A stretch of 64,000 nt of DNA from an uncultured Clostridia bacterium (GCA_948468225.1 CAOKHH010000001.1:18044-82043); one strand, 5' to 3'; shown: positions 57,601-60,912, counted from the first letter of the stretch. Program-made: numbers and translations. Notes: a model not told the origin generated them from the letters alone.

Positions 57601-60600
57601 ATTTCTTATACAGTAGAAACAAATGACGACATAACAGAAGTTTCATTAAAAGTAACAGCAGAAGATGACACTGTACGTACATATACAATTGTATTGCAAA
57701 AGAAGTCAACAGATGCTGACTTGCTTGAAGTAAAAGCAGATAATGAATTAGTAGACTCAAATGAAGATGGAATCTATGTAGTAGAAGTAGCAGAAGATAC
57801 TGAAAGCATTAAGTTATTTGCAAAAACTACTAACGAATATGCTTTAGTTTCAATAGATGGAGAAACTGCTACAAAAGAAACACAAGAAAAAGAAATAACA
57901 TTAGATGCTTCAAAAGAAACAACTGTAACAATTACTGTAACACCACAAGAAGGAACTGCAAAGAACTATACAGTAAAAATTAAAAAATTGTCATCAAACA
58001 ATAGTATAGAATATGTTAAAGTAAATACTGAAATTGTTACTACATATAATGCAGAAACAAAAACATATGAAACATTTATACCAGCAGATAGTACAGATGC
58101 AAACATTGAAATTAAGACTGTAAGCGAATATGCAACTATTTTAAGCGGAGAAGATGAAGGAATTGGAATACTAAGCTTTACTGTTCAAACAGATGCAGAA
58201 GATACAGAAGTAGAAATAGCAGTAACTTCAGAAGATGGAAAAGCAGAACAATACATACTAATATTACATAAGATTTCAAAAGATAATACGCCAAAAGAAA
58301 TTTATGTAGATGGTAAAATAATTGTTGCAGATGATGATGGAAACTTCATAGCAAAAGTATTAGAATCAAATACAGAATCAGAAGTTAAAGTAATTGCAAA
58401 CAATAAATATGCTACAGTAAAAATAAATTCATCAACAAATGATGATAATGAAGATGAACAAACAGTAGCATTAGGAACAGAAAAAACAACACAAGTTCCA
58501 GTAGAAATTACATCACAAAATGGAGATATAAATACATTTAATGTAACAATAGAGAAAGTTTCTGATGATGTAGCTATAAAAGAAATCTTAATAGATGGAT
58601 TAGATATTTGCGAGTATGATACAGAAGCAAAAACATATACAGCATATATTGCAGAAGATAATAACTTAAGCAATGTATCAGTAATGGCAAATAGTGGTAC
58701 TGCAACAGTAATATTAGAAGATGTGTCAGATATTGGAGTAGCAAAGAAAGATATTACAACAACTGCTAGCATAACAAATGTAAAAATTACAATAAAAGCA
58801 GAAAGTGGAAAAACTGAGAACTACGCATTACAAATTATAAAGAAATCAGCAGATGCAAGTGTATTAAAGGTTGAAGTAAATGATATAGAAGTAGCTTCTC
58901 CATATGAGGCATCAATTAAGAAATTAGATACAAAAGCTAAAATATATGTTGAAACAACAAACAAAAATGCAAGTATTAAGTTTGGTGATGAATCTGAAAA
59001 ACAATGGAAATATAGTGCAGAAGTAGAAGTTCCATTAGATAAAGATACAATAACAATTCCATTTACCGTTACATCACAAGATGGAAAACAAACTGAAAGT
59101 CATACAATTACTTTAAGTAGAAAATCTAACAATACAGATATAGCTAAAATTACTGTTAATGGAGAAGAGGTAGACTTAAATAAAGACTTTGAAGCTATAA
59201 TTAAAAACGTAAATGAGTCTGAAATTGTAATTACACTTGTAGATAGCAATGCAAAAGTATCTATTATAGGTGGTGGACCTGAAGCACAAGGAATTTTAAC
59301 AGAGACGCTTAATACAACTACTACAACAATAAGAACAATTAAAGTAACAGCAGTTGATGGAACAACAAAAGAATATGAAATTACATTAACAAAGAAATTC
59401 ACAATAAATGGTAAGGTTATAACAGAAAATATAGACAGCAAACATATTGCAACAGTTACAGCTTACTTAACAGGTGATACTACAAAAGAAGTAATAGATA
59501 CTGTACAAACAAACGAAGACGGAACATTCGAAATTGTAGTAGAGCCAGGACTTTACGATATTGTTATAAGCAAACATGGATACTTAAAATATAAAGTAAC
59601 AGATATACCTGTATCAGATGGAGCAAGTAGACATACAGGAAATATGTATTTGAGTGCTGGAGATGTATATGGAAATGACGGTTATATAGATATAAGAGAC
59701 TTAACCAAAGTAAATAAACTTGCAAGAAATAATACAACTGCTAATGATGATAATAGAATATATGACCTAAATGAAGATGGTGCAATTAACCAATTAGATA
59801 TAGACATTATATACAAGAACTATAACAAAAAGGAAACATCTATAAAATATAAAAAGATGATAGAAATACATGGTAATGTATTAGATTCATCAAATGGAGA
59901 TGCTCCACTAGCTAATACAAAGATTACATTAAGAGAGAAAAATACAACAGATGCATTTGGTAACTTTGAATATGAAAACGTTCCATTAGGAGAATATGAC
60001 TTAATAGTAACAAGTAATGATGGAACAGTTTTAGGACAAAGCACAATTACAATAACAGAAGGTACAGAATATTCAATAAAGAATAATGTTATTACAGTTA
60101 CATCTAGTACAATATCATCTAATATAACAGTTAGAGTAGATGGAACAGAAGCGCTTGTATCAGAACAAGGAAAAGCACCAATATTAGAAGCTGTACAATC
60201 AGCAAGGATAGAAACATATTCTATGATTGTAAGAGAAGAAGCTTACGAAACATTAGTATTACCAGTAAATGAAGAATATACCATTTCCTCAGAATTTGGA
60301 ACAAGAGTACACCCAGTAACAGGTGAAGTTGGTAAAATGCATTATGGAATAGATATAGCAATAAGTGCAAAATCAGAAGTATTATCAATTGCAGAAGGAA
60401 CAGTAACGTATGCCGGAGAAAACGGAGGATATGGATACTGTATAGAGATAGAACACACAATAAATGGTGAAAAAGTATATAGCTTCTATGCACACTTATC
60501 TCAAATAGATGTAGAAGTTGGAGAAACAGTAGGAGAAGGACAAATTATAGCATTATCTGGAGGTGTTCCAGGAACTGAAGGCGCAGGAACATCAACAGGA

Positions 60601-60681
60601 GCACACTTACACTTTGAGATAAGAACAGAATCAGGATTATACTCATCAGCAGTAGACCCAAGAACATATTTTGAATTCTAA
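29072..60681 (+). CDS. Giant RCC1-propeller / Ig-like / cadherin-like / dockerin / M23 surface protein, 10,534 aa via five +1 frameshifts
   Basis: Read from ATG 29072 (GAGGGA upstream) with +1 shifts at CGG 33569, 34737, 40972, 41141 and 49287, the gene is open to TAA 60679-60681; the length minus five bases is exactly divisible by three. Residues ~20-40 form a hydrophobic signal or anchor after a Lys-rich N-terminus. About 17 super-units follow, each of ~460 residues: roughly one seven-blade RCC1 propeller plus one Big_2-like Ig domain. The Ig domains begin near 30520, 31930, 33340, 34790, 36220, 37700, 39160, 40640, 42040, 43440, 44830, 46190, 47515, 48780, 50030, 51350 and 52580. Cadherin-like sandwiches run to about 59390. 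Carboxypeptidase-regulatory-like domains flank a dockerin, and an M23 domain (10,394-10,534) ends the protein. It is a paralogue of giant gene 1 without GLUG repeats, probably a surface fibre with a peptidoglycan-hydrolase tip. Confidence 0.78.
33566..33572 (+). promoter_or_regulatory. Candidate +1 frameshift site 2: TTT CGG A
   Basis: In-frame CGG at 33569-33571 follows TTT, inside an Ig domain rather than an RCC1 blade. Slippage of tRNA-Phe from TTT to TTC would keep full pairing. The next codon in the +1 frame is GGA. The paralogous unit near 36430 has AAA TTT GGG TTT here with no extra base. Confidence 0.75.
33570..34754 (+). CDS. Giant gene 2, segment B (between shifts 2 and 3)
   Basis: About 389 codons that complete the Ig domain and then encode one RCC1 propeller. 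Unshifted, the segment stops 4-5 codons after the next CGG (GQLGNRRIFR). Shifted, it reads GQLGN-GEYFDKYLPTI and continues into the following Ig domain. It has no start codon with a ribosome binding site. Confidence 0.7.
   Translation, partial: GYVAQAKIYVTSNTDNTITAPMIVQGTSFTAVLRADGTVWVAGLNDKGQLGLGDTSYRGEFERVKIDANTNLENVTRISAGASHMLAVTKDGYVYAWGLGTSGQLGQGNTANSNYAVKVKDETGENDLTGIIDVSAGIAHSLALTRDGHVYAWGNGANYRLGNFATANQTLPVKVIRGYDIVEISAGELHTAILRGDGFALTFGNAGSGQTGINVTGDRQNPSEMKDSEEEKRMRNIVSVKTGKTHTIVLTSTGKVYFTGLNTSGQLSQGNVTSPVTVLKPAKILNSENEYVDLTNIASISAGNTYSIAITKEKEAYVCGVNSAGQLGQGDVVTPINAFVKIKSTDGEGVLENIDYVANGAGNTLNLAAITEDGKIYTWGTSANGQLGNRRIFR
34734..34740 (+). promoter_or_regulatory. Candidate +1 frameshift site 3: AAC CGG A
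   Basis: In-frame CGG at 34737-34739 follows AAC. Skipping the C gives GQLGN-GEYFDKY, matching the RCC1 GQLGNG motif. The P-site codon AAC would re-pair poorly with ACC, so simple slippage is less convincing here. Confidence 0.7.
34738..40980 (+). CDS. Giant gene 2, segment C (between shifts 3 and 4)
   Basis: About 2,078 codons with four complete propeller/Ig units and the start of another. It ends in WAF followed by CGG TTA TAA; skipping the C turns this into WAFGYNKYGQLG, a canonical RCC1 blade. Confidence 0.7.
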   Translation, partial: GEYFDKYLPTIAGDNKITVESVNVNLKSGETYTVAPKLKQGVNAYCYEQTIKNAKYTSNNERVATIDEAGVITAKEMGSSIIHIQDLDNNIEKYIKVNVSEYRSFADPDISSGLNFTVALKADGTVWSWGNGANGKLGTGNTNNQTGPVQVLAPDGKNKLTNVKQIAVGYDSASALLEDGTVVSWGVNSYGALGNNSTAHSTIPVYLEDINGEKVTDVVKIARGNKTIIALKKDGSVWVAGYNGYGQLGQGNTTESHYAIRVKDETGKGYLEGALDVYGIIRSTYIIKNNGEVWGFGANADLQLGTGNNVEKKLPQKSLIDNVVKLAPCSYGTSALKADGTVWTWGWNGYGQLTDGTTTNNGTPMQAQMKLNANADSILVKDIIDIGSTGGSYHILDKNHKVYGAGGNAQGQLGNGTTTNSTYFTELKGKYGEELPNNIVKLSTSMARTDSSTDTSVEYYIREDGSIYGSGKNSSYQLFGEITENFKAAKEMNQSYMEIERVSYIKIGESKKLTATSVENFNLFAKAPELGTLTWSSLNEDVATVDANGNVIAKAEGQTTIIVKDSKFGFIATGIVYVTRNTDNTITVPQVVQGLDFTVVLKADGTVWTTGTNAKGQLGIGGSITTTAVLQQVKKADGTTLGNIVKISSGLEHTLALTKDGEVYAWGCGTSGQLGQGNNTNSNVAIKVKNPLGTDTINNIIDISAGKEHSVLLTKDGDVYQFGLNNYLQIGDNTSTTRNLPVKVKEIYNVVQVSAGQLFTTMLRGDGTVWTVGQNYYGQTATNVATRGSGTTAQGLGIPRQAMNADLNAPLKGITQITSGGWHIVALTENKKAYGWGYNKDGQLGQNNITEYYIKPMLILDATDVPNEGETVVVNPKGIQNVKQIGASERGTFFITDSGEIYATGENSKNQLSQNHTNDLTKVGKLLDSTGATYISDAINIMQSSANTNNTAIIKKDGTVWVVGNGDKGQIGNDYYLASPLYTRMGFAEIDVNVQNETLSVGETGKVNVDIKVGFNVYQDEKDSLGNVKFSSQNEEVVSINELGEFTALKQGTSRITIKDETNSLMKTVLIKVTRDAEDVVLSEIYGKNHTVLLRTDGSVVTWGANGYGQLGVGHTGAVLGYVEPLDSNGVDKLTGIISVSIGENHTAVVKKDGTVLSWGLNSSGQLGNGNNTNQSKATYVIDEHGNRLTDIVKVACGTNFTLALRKDGTVWAWGNNKYGQLGNNTFKNSNVAVQVKDTTGKGYLRDVADISASEINGAILTHTKEVYVWGYNYQGEVGNGTTSRGGDGSGNSKGLPVKSSIENVEKVICNRRNVYAITEDKKLYAWGYNGYGQLGIGVASTSSSSGSYQRTTPVVVKLDANTELTNVVDVSASQYTTYALLRDGTVYGWGENANGTIGNNTTANSSYPTLLKDTYGADFTKKVSRLMNNNYSTTTYMICDDGKILGNGYQTGNRLLNTRSGNQLTPREIQSDFMELSSRVVTVKQGETITLQAQVKENLSAFAGHIKLGNITYTSSNLSVATVNEKGEITAVNLGEATIIAKDTTYGYTAQTIVKVIQNNEKAIAVPDIAQGKGFTVVLKADGTVWTMGLNTLGQLGDGTTANKTKPVQVKINSKEYLTGIVEISAGLDFAMALNKDGEVYVWGNNAYGQLGNGTTTKSVYATKMLKPDATGPVQNVIGIDAGSNASYLLMKDGMVYGTGANTRGQLGLQNNTNKTLLNKMLEAENIVRISAEHSGVGLQTGDGKVLTVGYNYEGELGQNNTNTGSNDAGRSKNLLWSVINATKDGELTNIVKIVSGTHQFIAITEDNKAYSWGYNAYGQLGNGTKTNSSFPVTMKIGNASTDITDKVIDAGASYYSSMLKLQDKDGKTKIYATGLNDNYQLGDGTNTNSLFFIPVKDENNVEDAKGLDILPSNSALQEKTGNAGYIDVNGNVWTVGANAYGQIGDDTLYTRQNIVQIGELALKTDEPIIQLSENQEKQIKVHVEDTFNVYIKDVTLGEVKYKSLDESVVTVDNTGKLTAKGVGETLVKVKDVSRDIEIGILVKVIKDQDDMKYAPMVVGGENHSVALKADGTVWAFRL
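40969..40975 (+). promoter_or_regulatory. Candidate +1 frameshift site 4: TTT CGG T
   Basis: In-frame CGG at 40972-40974 after TTT; without the shift, TTA TAA follows immediately. The surrounding GGGCTTTTCGGTTATAAC recurs at site 5. Confidence 0.75.
40973..41149 (+). CDS. Giant gene 2, segment D (56 codons between shifts 4 and 5)
   Basis: This short stretch is coding only in the third frame. It encodes exactly one RCC1 blade from GYNKYGQLGNNSTV to ALKADGTVWAF. No ORF starting with ATG covers it, so ordinary gene calling leaves a gap here. Perfect blade sequence on both sides and inside makes two compensating shifts the simplest reading. Confidence 0.7.
   Translation, partial: GYNKYGQLGNNSTVTTEIPSQVVSSDGNEFLTDVKMIAAGSNHTLALKADGTVWAFRL
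41138..41144 (+). promoter_or_regulatory. Candidate +1 frameshift site 5: TTT CGG T
   Basis: In-frame CGG at 41141-41143, one blade after site 4 and in the frame that site 4 produces. The local sequence and the zero-frame stop (CGG TTA TAA) are the same as at site 4. Confidence 0.75.
41142..49334 (+). CDS. Giant gene 2, segment E (between shifts 5 and 6)
   Basis: About 2,715 codons with six complete propeller/Ig units. Unshifted, the end reads GELRMRKQCKPKNISISN. Shifted, it reads GELGCGSNVNQKTLVSVIDE and continues in the RCC1 pattern. Confidence 0.7.
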   Translation, partial: GYNNVGQLGDNTQIAKYKPVQVLGEAGNGYLEDIIYIAAGTNYSAAVNKDGEVWTWGNNSNGQLGDGTVVNKYTPVRVKANLTGVIGVACGNTHMIALKSDGTVYTWGYNQYGKLGDNTTTQRTIPVKMLETADTYVQDAVAVEASANNSYVLKEDGTVLAVGLGTSGQLGDGTNTNKILPVSVKSKDGSGVLNNIKAIKTGANSVVALTKDNTVVAWGINTNGQLGNDETTNRSLPVQVKDETGLKELDEILYIGAGANHVLTVENNGYVQVWGSNAQKQLSETSITQAKLPIYIGTKIVATPSSAKMKVGDTQKLDIQMNAFNLFKSEEEVARQVTFKSLNTNIATVSTDGIITAVSNGITKVVAQDSLSGKVTTVEVSVLEDGAIATPKIASGSNHTVALKADGTVWTYGYNNVGQLGLGDTKTRYIPTKVNIDNVIDVACGNNFSLALKQDGTVWAWGINDKGQLGQANTKNSSIPVQVLAVGGAGTLQKVKKIGAGASQWTALLESGEVVACGRNEQGDLCDGTTTNRTTPVYVLNHTGVGHVNNVRDISSSGCAILLLKEDGTVWAGGHNCQGQSGQGNTTANHLIKQVKDSTGTGTLSNIIDFSVSNHILALSSDGTVWAWGYNNYGQVGNNASGKSVTLPVKVKNEAGTGELSNIVKVEAGNSYSMAISDDGTVYAWGYNNYGQLGNNTTTTSKLPKKVLAEDGLTNFTDVMLVSQFGAHTNIAKTDGTVWTVGYNANGELGDDTNTTRKLVQSISNAKLAVNEKYLEFTKVGETKKVEVKLDQGFNLLIGTSDTTGNKFTSYNENVATVDEQGNVTSKGKGETYIKIENEQLGLVTTVKVVVPDREGITIPKVVGGANHYVALKADGTVWTWGYNGNGQLGLGNTLNQLEPMFTGMENVMDVAAGANFTAVLKKDRTVWVTGQNNYGQLGQNNTTGSQVFIQVKAENGINNLEDVIAITAGDYFMAALKSDGTVYTWGYNGNGQLGDNTTTNSKLPTKVRKVNNIMKIVAGPNHLIMLDSDSTVWAVGRNANGQLGIKSTTGSKLPVKMLSSKGTEEIKNIRQIAAGASSTYLLDADGIVWSVGYNNYGQLSDGTTVQKTIPVQAKDASGNVITDVAYISARSNTVGIVKKDGSVFTAGYNEYGAAGNGSKIANKAFTRMLGEFGSGVFEDGILFASTNNSSLVADKLGRVYTAGYNAYGQLGDGTKNTSLNLVGISNVSLEVEEPIIVMNNINETKDIKAHMNLGFNLLYKTLEDEHYTYESFNKNIASVDTAGTVKALKYGNARIEVTNTETSNTATVIVKVVREGDIANPKVVSGIDFTVALKANGTVYAWGYNTYGQLGLGDTLKRTEPVKVDIDNVVDIVCGNNHVLYLKQDGSVWATGLNNYGQLGDNTTTNRSVPVQVLGVDNIIKIAAGANHSLVLRSDGTVYSFGYNGYGQLGDTTTTRKSQAVQVKRLQDIKEIAAGNHSSLALDVNGYVWAFGLNTSGQLGLGTKSNVLTPTRIETINGVQEIAYGTNFGFAVKEDGTVYSFGVNGNGQLGTGDTKTKTTPTQVIKEDGGALTNIEKVSAGNKYALAKTYDGKMYGWGIGNTYQFGNEATANVLKATGLKYSAKGDIIENVLEVSAGDTHSVMVKEDGTVWTTGKNNQGQLGDKTTINKTAWICISDIRIKLPETSITIPKINGTYSLKPELQLGFNLLFDNMSDANYKYISKNEQVATSSESGVVTGLKQGKTKIGITETNTNKTVYVDVYVLAEGDIAFPQVVTREYTTVALKADGTVWTWGYNANGELGIDSATNQIAPCKVDIENVQKIAVGNNHVLALKADGTVWAWGLNSNGQLGTGDKVNSKVPVKVKNLKDIKEIAAGNGMSMAVDKNGTLYTWGLNDYGQLGINSKQTKLEPFIVEAISNITKIAVGNKSAYALTQEGVLYSFGNNNQGQLGDGTNTTRVLPVEVQNVSGVIDIAASSTEQAYALMDNGKVFGWGYSSLGALTDVGGAMPKALAGPDGEKRLENIGTISAGYYGALAITDEGKVLAWGANGFGGLGNGTTSKSVAVPTYVKENATDDLSNVFIASMGRNYSMFAKEDGSVWGTGYNEHGELGNTSKVTVYTAENISNDYISTNCTEVVIIGIGNNSTINAKYVNGFNLYNRENSNPITFETQDNTIVAVDEAGNLVSTGLGKTYITLTAGGLARRVEVNVIQDTEFAVMDLQAGNRHTVGLKTDGTIWSFGANSNGQLGIGSIDNKIETEPIQVTKVPEGVKFTKIAVGKDHSLALGNNGKVYAWGANKNGQLGDGQNIDSGNLVEVRNLSNIEKIIAYENISYAIDKNGVAYVWGEGFTWEPQKISFFAKVIDISGRYLLSEYGTVWNVGNLEERQAGLNNIVEIAAGDGHLLALDASSNVYGLGNNTYGELGVAGVKNVTVPTLIKDASGNNITDIESVKASQYSSYMLTKQGDVYSFGRNTNNALGIDSKAASISLPTKLDISKVERISAGQNYAVAVLEDGFTYSWGVNTYGQLGLGNKEETTKPTLIGKIKAVKSKDIVTIKEGESVSVPVTVNNTFNLRYDVVANGGFTFKAIDESIATTNNDVVTGVKSGITTVVATHTQTDLVANISVEVLKETQESVIDVESGIDFTIALKADGTVWGWGANGCGQLANNTTVDANQPIQIVTNTRVKQIATGRNHIALLTEDGKVYTAGENTDGELRMRKQCKPKNISISN
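49284..49290 (+). promoter_or_regulatory. Candidate +1 frameshift site 6: CTT CGG A
   Basis: In-frame CGG at 49287-49289 after CTT, with a second in-frame CGG at 49293. The local sequence CTTCGGATGCGGAA is identical to site 1, 40 kb away in the other giant gene. Confidence 0.75.
49288..60681 (+). CDS. Giant gene 2, segment F (after shift 6; cadherin-like, dockerin and M23 C-terminus)
   Basis: About 3,797 codons. The last three propeller/Ig units run to about 52840. Cadherin-like sandwiches follow from 52850 to 59390, each about 85-95 residues and ending in patterns like 'VTAEDGTxxTYxIxLxK'. Then come a carboxypeptidase-regulatory-like domain, a dockerin, a second regulatory-like domain and the M23 domain. 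Confidence 0.75.
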   Translation, partial: GCGSNVNQKTLVSVIDELGNPIENIVRIAIKNNTTYAQDIDGKVYAFGKNYYNVATLMKDLTQIAEIYGEYAITKDNKVINITTNTEVYGLENVVKIAEGTNHTLFLTKDKTVYAMGQNNNGQCGTGTKTNCPIPTIVKDNIGTSTLQNVKDISAGDNYSIAVLENGEVYTWGANNSNVLGTEQATAQILPRKNSNIDEGMLVSAAYNHTVVAKTNGRVYAWGNNSKGSLGTGENTNSVTPVRVGSEEIKVNTNHLQIEKGNIDVLSGVIKSFNLINEENADGLVYESKDESIVTVDKNSGVVRAVDVGNTSILVKQASTNEFAIVQVTVLKSGTTIKPDVKTSNSHSVILKSDGTVWTYGDNTYGALGNGTTVSQDDITQVNFENDVKITQIAVGESHTLALDETGAVWAFGRNNYYQLGTDRVLLSSTPIKVKIDKRVVKISAGYNQSFAITEDNRLYVWGLNSNGELGVGTYETQVLPKLIENVNEVLDVASGRTHTVIVTTKGNVYTTGNNSYSSLTGTEYKRNVFGKAVGLENIAYIEAGEYHNAAITVDNALYVWGLNIYGQLGIGNLNTIATPELVKGITEIQEMSLGKSHTQILTKAGDVYVSGINTLGQLGDGTNTDTQTFKKLDTISDVYEVACGNTYSMAITNDGKVFGWGDYYHGTSAIRTKTNSNIPVQVGVNEFLISTNEITIPNKETSKIEIQNSSELNVWNANTMNTAYVYSSINDDVASVDEFGNITAKEKGITWIKVKEVATGKEQIAVVRVTEEGSTAYTEVSSGKDFAISLKADGSIWSFGYNSNGELGNNSFVGTNVPESINIIKSYAKIESGDQFTLVLRNDGTVWSFGDNTYGELGTGDRNICKTPTMVKGLSDIIKIATGANHAVVLDKYGDVFVWGLNDVEQLGLGDTKTRDIPTKLNLNGKTIIDVAAGKNNTVLVTSDGEIIVYGEDKDSLDISNVKDVAKVAVGDEIIVITKSGIVQKVGANVNTIYAFGDAVDISANGGAYMILTKTGDVYTFGTNENGKLGIGTNSNVSVPTKVDFEGKIIDIEMGVNNSYIIAQNGNVYGAGSNKYSNLGNESTIDSNVFVLVGKQDFKVTPDNIQMNVGDKLDIEIESEKYNVFKEDLRKLEDFTWASNDESVVEVEAEGKIKALAEGETTLTIVEKETGFEKEITVVVMALEANRLEILSVDEVQAKVTGIGKYEVTISSDSDTGNLLIQTKDETDTISIDDGNTWTTTSTLIDTINLLTRETIVPIKVKTENGTIFDYELKVIKQSKIVDLKEVKVNEIKATAVSATEYVAIIEDETINTANVYVETVSDYAKVGLDNDAQTINSASKLFDMTDILVKTVPIKVTSESGIEIDYTLTIYKRSAIMDLEIVTANGIQAKQNNFNILEYTVIVPTETTQVEVYAKALYELANLSIDNNGGTDREYTQIIKIEEDETIVNIKVSVDGLDRVYKLHIHKKVDGASLALVEVNGKEIVPVGNKYQAYVAADQTEAEVRAVAAVETSNVQIGTNPASIKESTVTVATIDNSTVYTILVTDAEDSTNVATYQLVITKPSGNTDLKNIVVGNSEMTVEATRIPGTNTYTASVNEKYTNLTITATADYELSQVAIADNNYRDAFDRYDAVCNEKNYTTTVKVKAQDGTEAEYTLIIEKTSSNTNIKSIKVDGIEATKSEAEDDTYEVTLTRPITAAQTTVVMEHAKAKVALNNILYETNTITKTISIDAKDVKVTINTQAEDGTMNSYYLIIHELPDNTKVTTIEVNGYTATQVPYSNTYKVRVPKTLTSYDVKVTPDDSLAMVKIGENTGTIGVSTANVTKTEPKTIVNITLTAQNGKAEEEYILEIENMNSNAELAFVKINGAVIGKNEAGEYYTKVIGSTAQVIANVETADELAKVGILALPASNKLEENLSLTTDKNTFTITVVAEDGTTEYYPLVVEKMSSNTDLFEVYVDGTLVPLVDGIYTANIGNESEAEIKAVAGNENSLVGIDGEEEEITESTRTVSITEQEKKVAITVTAEDGTTATHYVVLEKYSNDNSLLKLSKENDENQEIVQTGENSYQMIVSNELTTLNLVAETSSKVAKVKIGDNEFETNITTKTVAIPEDSNEVIITVQAQNGDEKVYTLTILKKCELTIESITVNGIDAELQDNEWIAWIDKDIDLSKVVVTPTSSGAKVFVEDLIDVVGVATFDATTTDDETIIKIKLSSTIDDDEVIHTLRIMKKSDNTELEYVKVAGQIGILEDEKYIVKVPIQTELYDMEVKTVSQYAKVKIENQEYKEQIDTMNIDLTDKTEVSLNISVTAQDGTTNTYPVVIQKVSDDNTIKLLKVNGVEISEVDGTYKAFIKADLTSVPVYIETTSETTKIRIDQEETEVEHIIENRIVTMSSDEETLSITVTAEDGSVKYYTLSIQKESNDAGLEWIKVDGISAIETEEDIYYVTAASGADKVDIVANAANQYALVSINGNEATIKQNELKEFKLDSATKVIEIPVVVTAQNGKDTKTYTLKIEQVSNDTSIAEIKVNDKEVVTYNAETKMYEFIIDSSIDESTIYVKANNAEASVKIDTANPVKLEDSQTVSTASDENIYTITIIAEDGTVKTREINIKKLSQDASILKLYVEGEEITPEEDGTYIAQVLDSLIEASVRIKAGNKNATIEIDGTALANLGEDETKISINDVRTIIVPIKIIAEDTSITQDYKLTINVVSDNKDLEYLKVNGEEVIDYNSETFTYKAFIPANSTTAKIDVKTVSAYATTAIEETTGNDTISYTVETNDDITEVSLKVTAEDDTVRTYTIVLQKKSTDADLLEVKADNELVDSNEDGIYVVEVAEDTESIKLFAKTTNEYALVSIDGETATKETQEKEITLDASKETTVTITVTPQEGTAKNYTVKIKKLSSNNSIEYVKVNTEIVTTYNAETKTYETFIPADSTDANIEIKTVSEYATILSGEDEGIGILSFTVQTDAEDTEVEIAVTSEDGKAEQYILILHKISKDNTPKEIYVDGKIIVADDDGNFIAKVLESNTESEVKVIANNKYATVKINSSTNDDNEDEQTVALGTEKTTQVPVEITSQNGDINTFNVTIEKVSDDVAIKEILIDGLDICEYDTEAKTYTAYIAEDNNLSNVSVMANSGTATVILEDVSDIGVAKKDITTTASITNVKITIKAESGKTENYALQIIKKSADASVLKVEVNDIEVASPYEASIKKLDTKAKIYVETTNKNASIKFGDESEKQWKYSAEVEVPLDKDTITIPFTVTSQDGKQTESHTITLSRKSNNTDIAKITVNGEEVDLNKDFEAIIKNVNESEIVITLVDSNAKVSIIGGGPEAQGILTETLNTTTTTIRTIKVTAVDGTTKEYEITLTKKFTINGKVITENIDSKHIATVTAYLTGDTTKEVIDTVQTNEDGTFEIVVEPGLYDIVISKHGYLKYKVTDIPVSDGASRHTGNMYLSAGDVYGNDGYIDIRDLTKVNKLARNNTTANDDNRIYDLNEDGAINQLDIDIIYKNYNKKETSIKYKKMIEIHGNVLDSSNGDAPLANTKITLREKNTTDAFGNFEYENVPLGEYDLIVTSNDGTVLGQSTITITEGTEYSIKNNVITVTSSTISSNITVRVDGTEALVSEQGKAPILEAVQSARIETYSMIVREEAYETLVLPVNEEYTISSEFGTRVHPVTGEVGKMHYGIDIAISAKSEVLSIAEGTVTYAGENGGYGYCIEIEHTINGEKVYSFYAHLSQIDVEVGETVGEGQIIALSGGVPGTEGAGTSTGAHLHFEIRTESGLYSSAVDPRTYFEF
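59655..59830 (+). other. Dockerin-like domain of giant protein 2
   Basis: GDVYGNDGYIDIRDLTKVNK and YDLNEDGAINQLDIDIIYKN form two calcium-binding repeats almost identical to those of giant protein 1, so both proteins would bind the same kind of cohesin partner. Confidence 0.75.
60256..60678 (+). other. C-terminal M23 peptidase domain of giant protein 2
   Basis: Apparently identical in protein sequence to the M23 domain at 28163-28585, with GTRVHP, HYGID and HLHFE motifs intact. Here it follows the regulatory-like domain after only a short linker, without GLUG repeats. Confidence 0.85.
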
Positions 60682-60693
60682 TAAAACAAATAT

Positions 60694-60726
60694 AAAGGAT
60701 ATGCAAATAATGCATATCCTTTTTTT
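60694..60726 (+). terminator. Terminator of giant gene 2
   Basis: Same hairpin as at 28601-28633 (AAAGGATATGCA/TGCATATCC plus T run), 12 bases after the stop codon. Confidence 0.9.
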
Positions 60727-60782
60727 GTATGGAACAGACCAACATCGTTACGAATAACAATCATATGAAATCCAAAATAATA

Positions 60783-60810
60783 TTGTAGGGGCGGGCCCCG
60801 TGTACGCCTA
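60783..60810. repeat. Intergenic palindromic repeat, GTAGGGG family, copy 6
   Basis: TTGTAGGGGCGGGCCCCGTG followed by TACGCC. It occupies the same place after the terminator as copy 4 does after giant gene 1. Confidence 0.65.
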
Positions 60811-60852
60811 CTATGTATTTTCTATTTTATGCGAAATAATATGTATAAAATA

Positions 60853-60881
60853 TTGAATTACTCATAAAATAATGATAAAAT
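60853..60881 (+). promoter_or_regulatory. Promoter of the toxin-antitoxin pair
   Basis: TTGAAT (60853-60858), a 17-base spacer, TAAAAT (60876-60881). ATAAAATAATG is directly repeated over the -10 region and could be the autoregulatory operator bound by the antitoxin. Confidence 0.5.
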
Positions 60882-60912
60882 AATGATAATAAAATAATAA
60901 GAGGTGAAAAAT

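Larger units (their letters stand above)
60253..60798 (+). repeat. 545-bp near-identical duplication, copy B
   Basis: Partner of 28160-28704, covering the M23 coding part, terminator and non-coding DNA up to the GTAGGGG repeat. Upstream of it the two genes are only moderately similar, so the near-identity has a sharp left edge at the M23 domain. Confidence 0.85.

Noticed and set aside
60904..60912. GTG start for the antitoxin
   Set aside because: The GTG is part of the GAGGTG ribosome binding site for the ATG at 60913.
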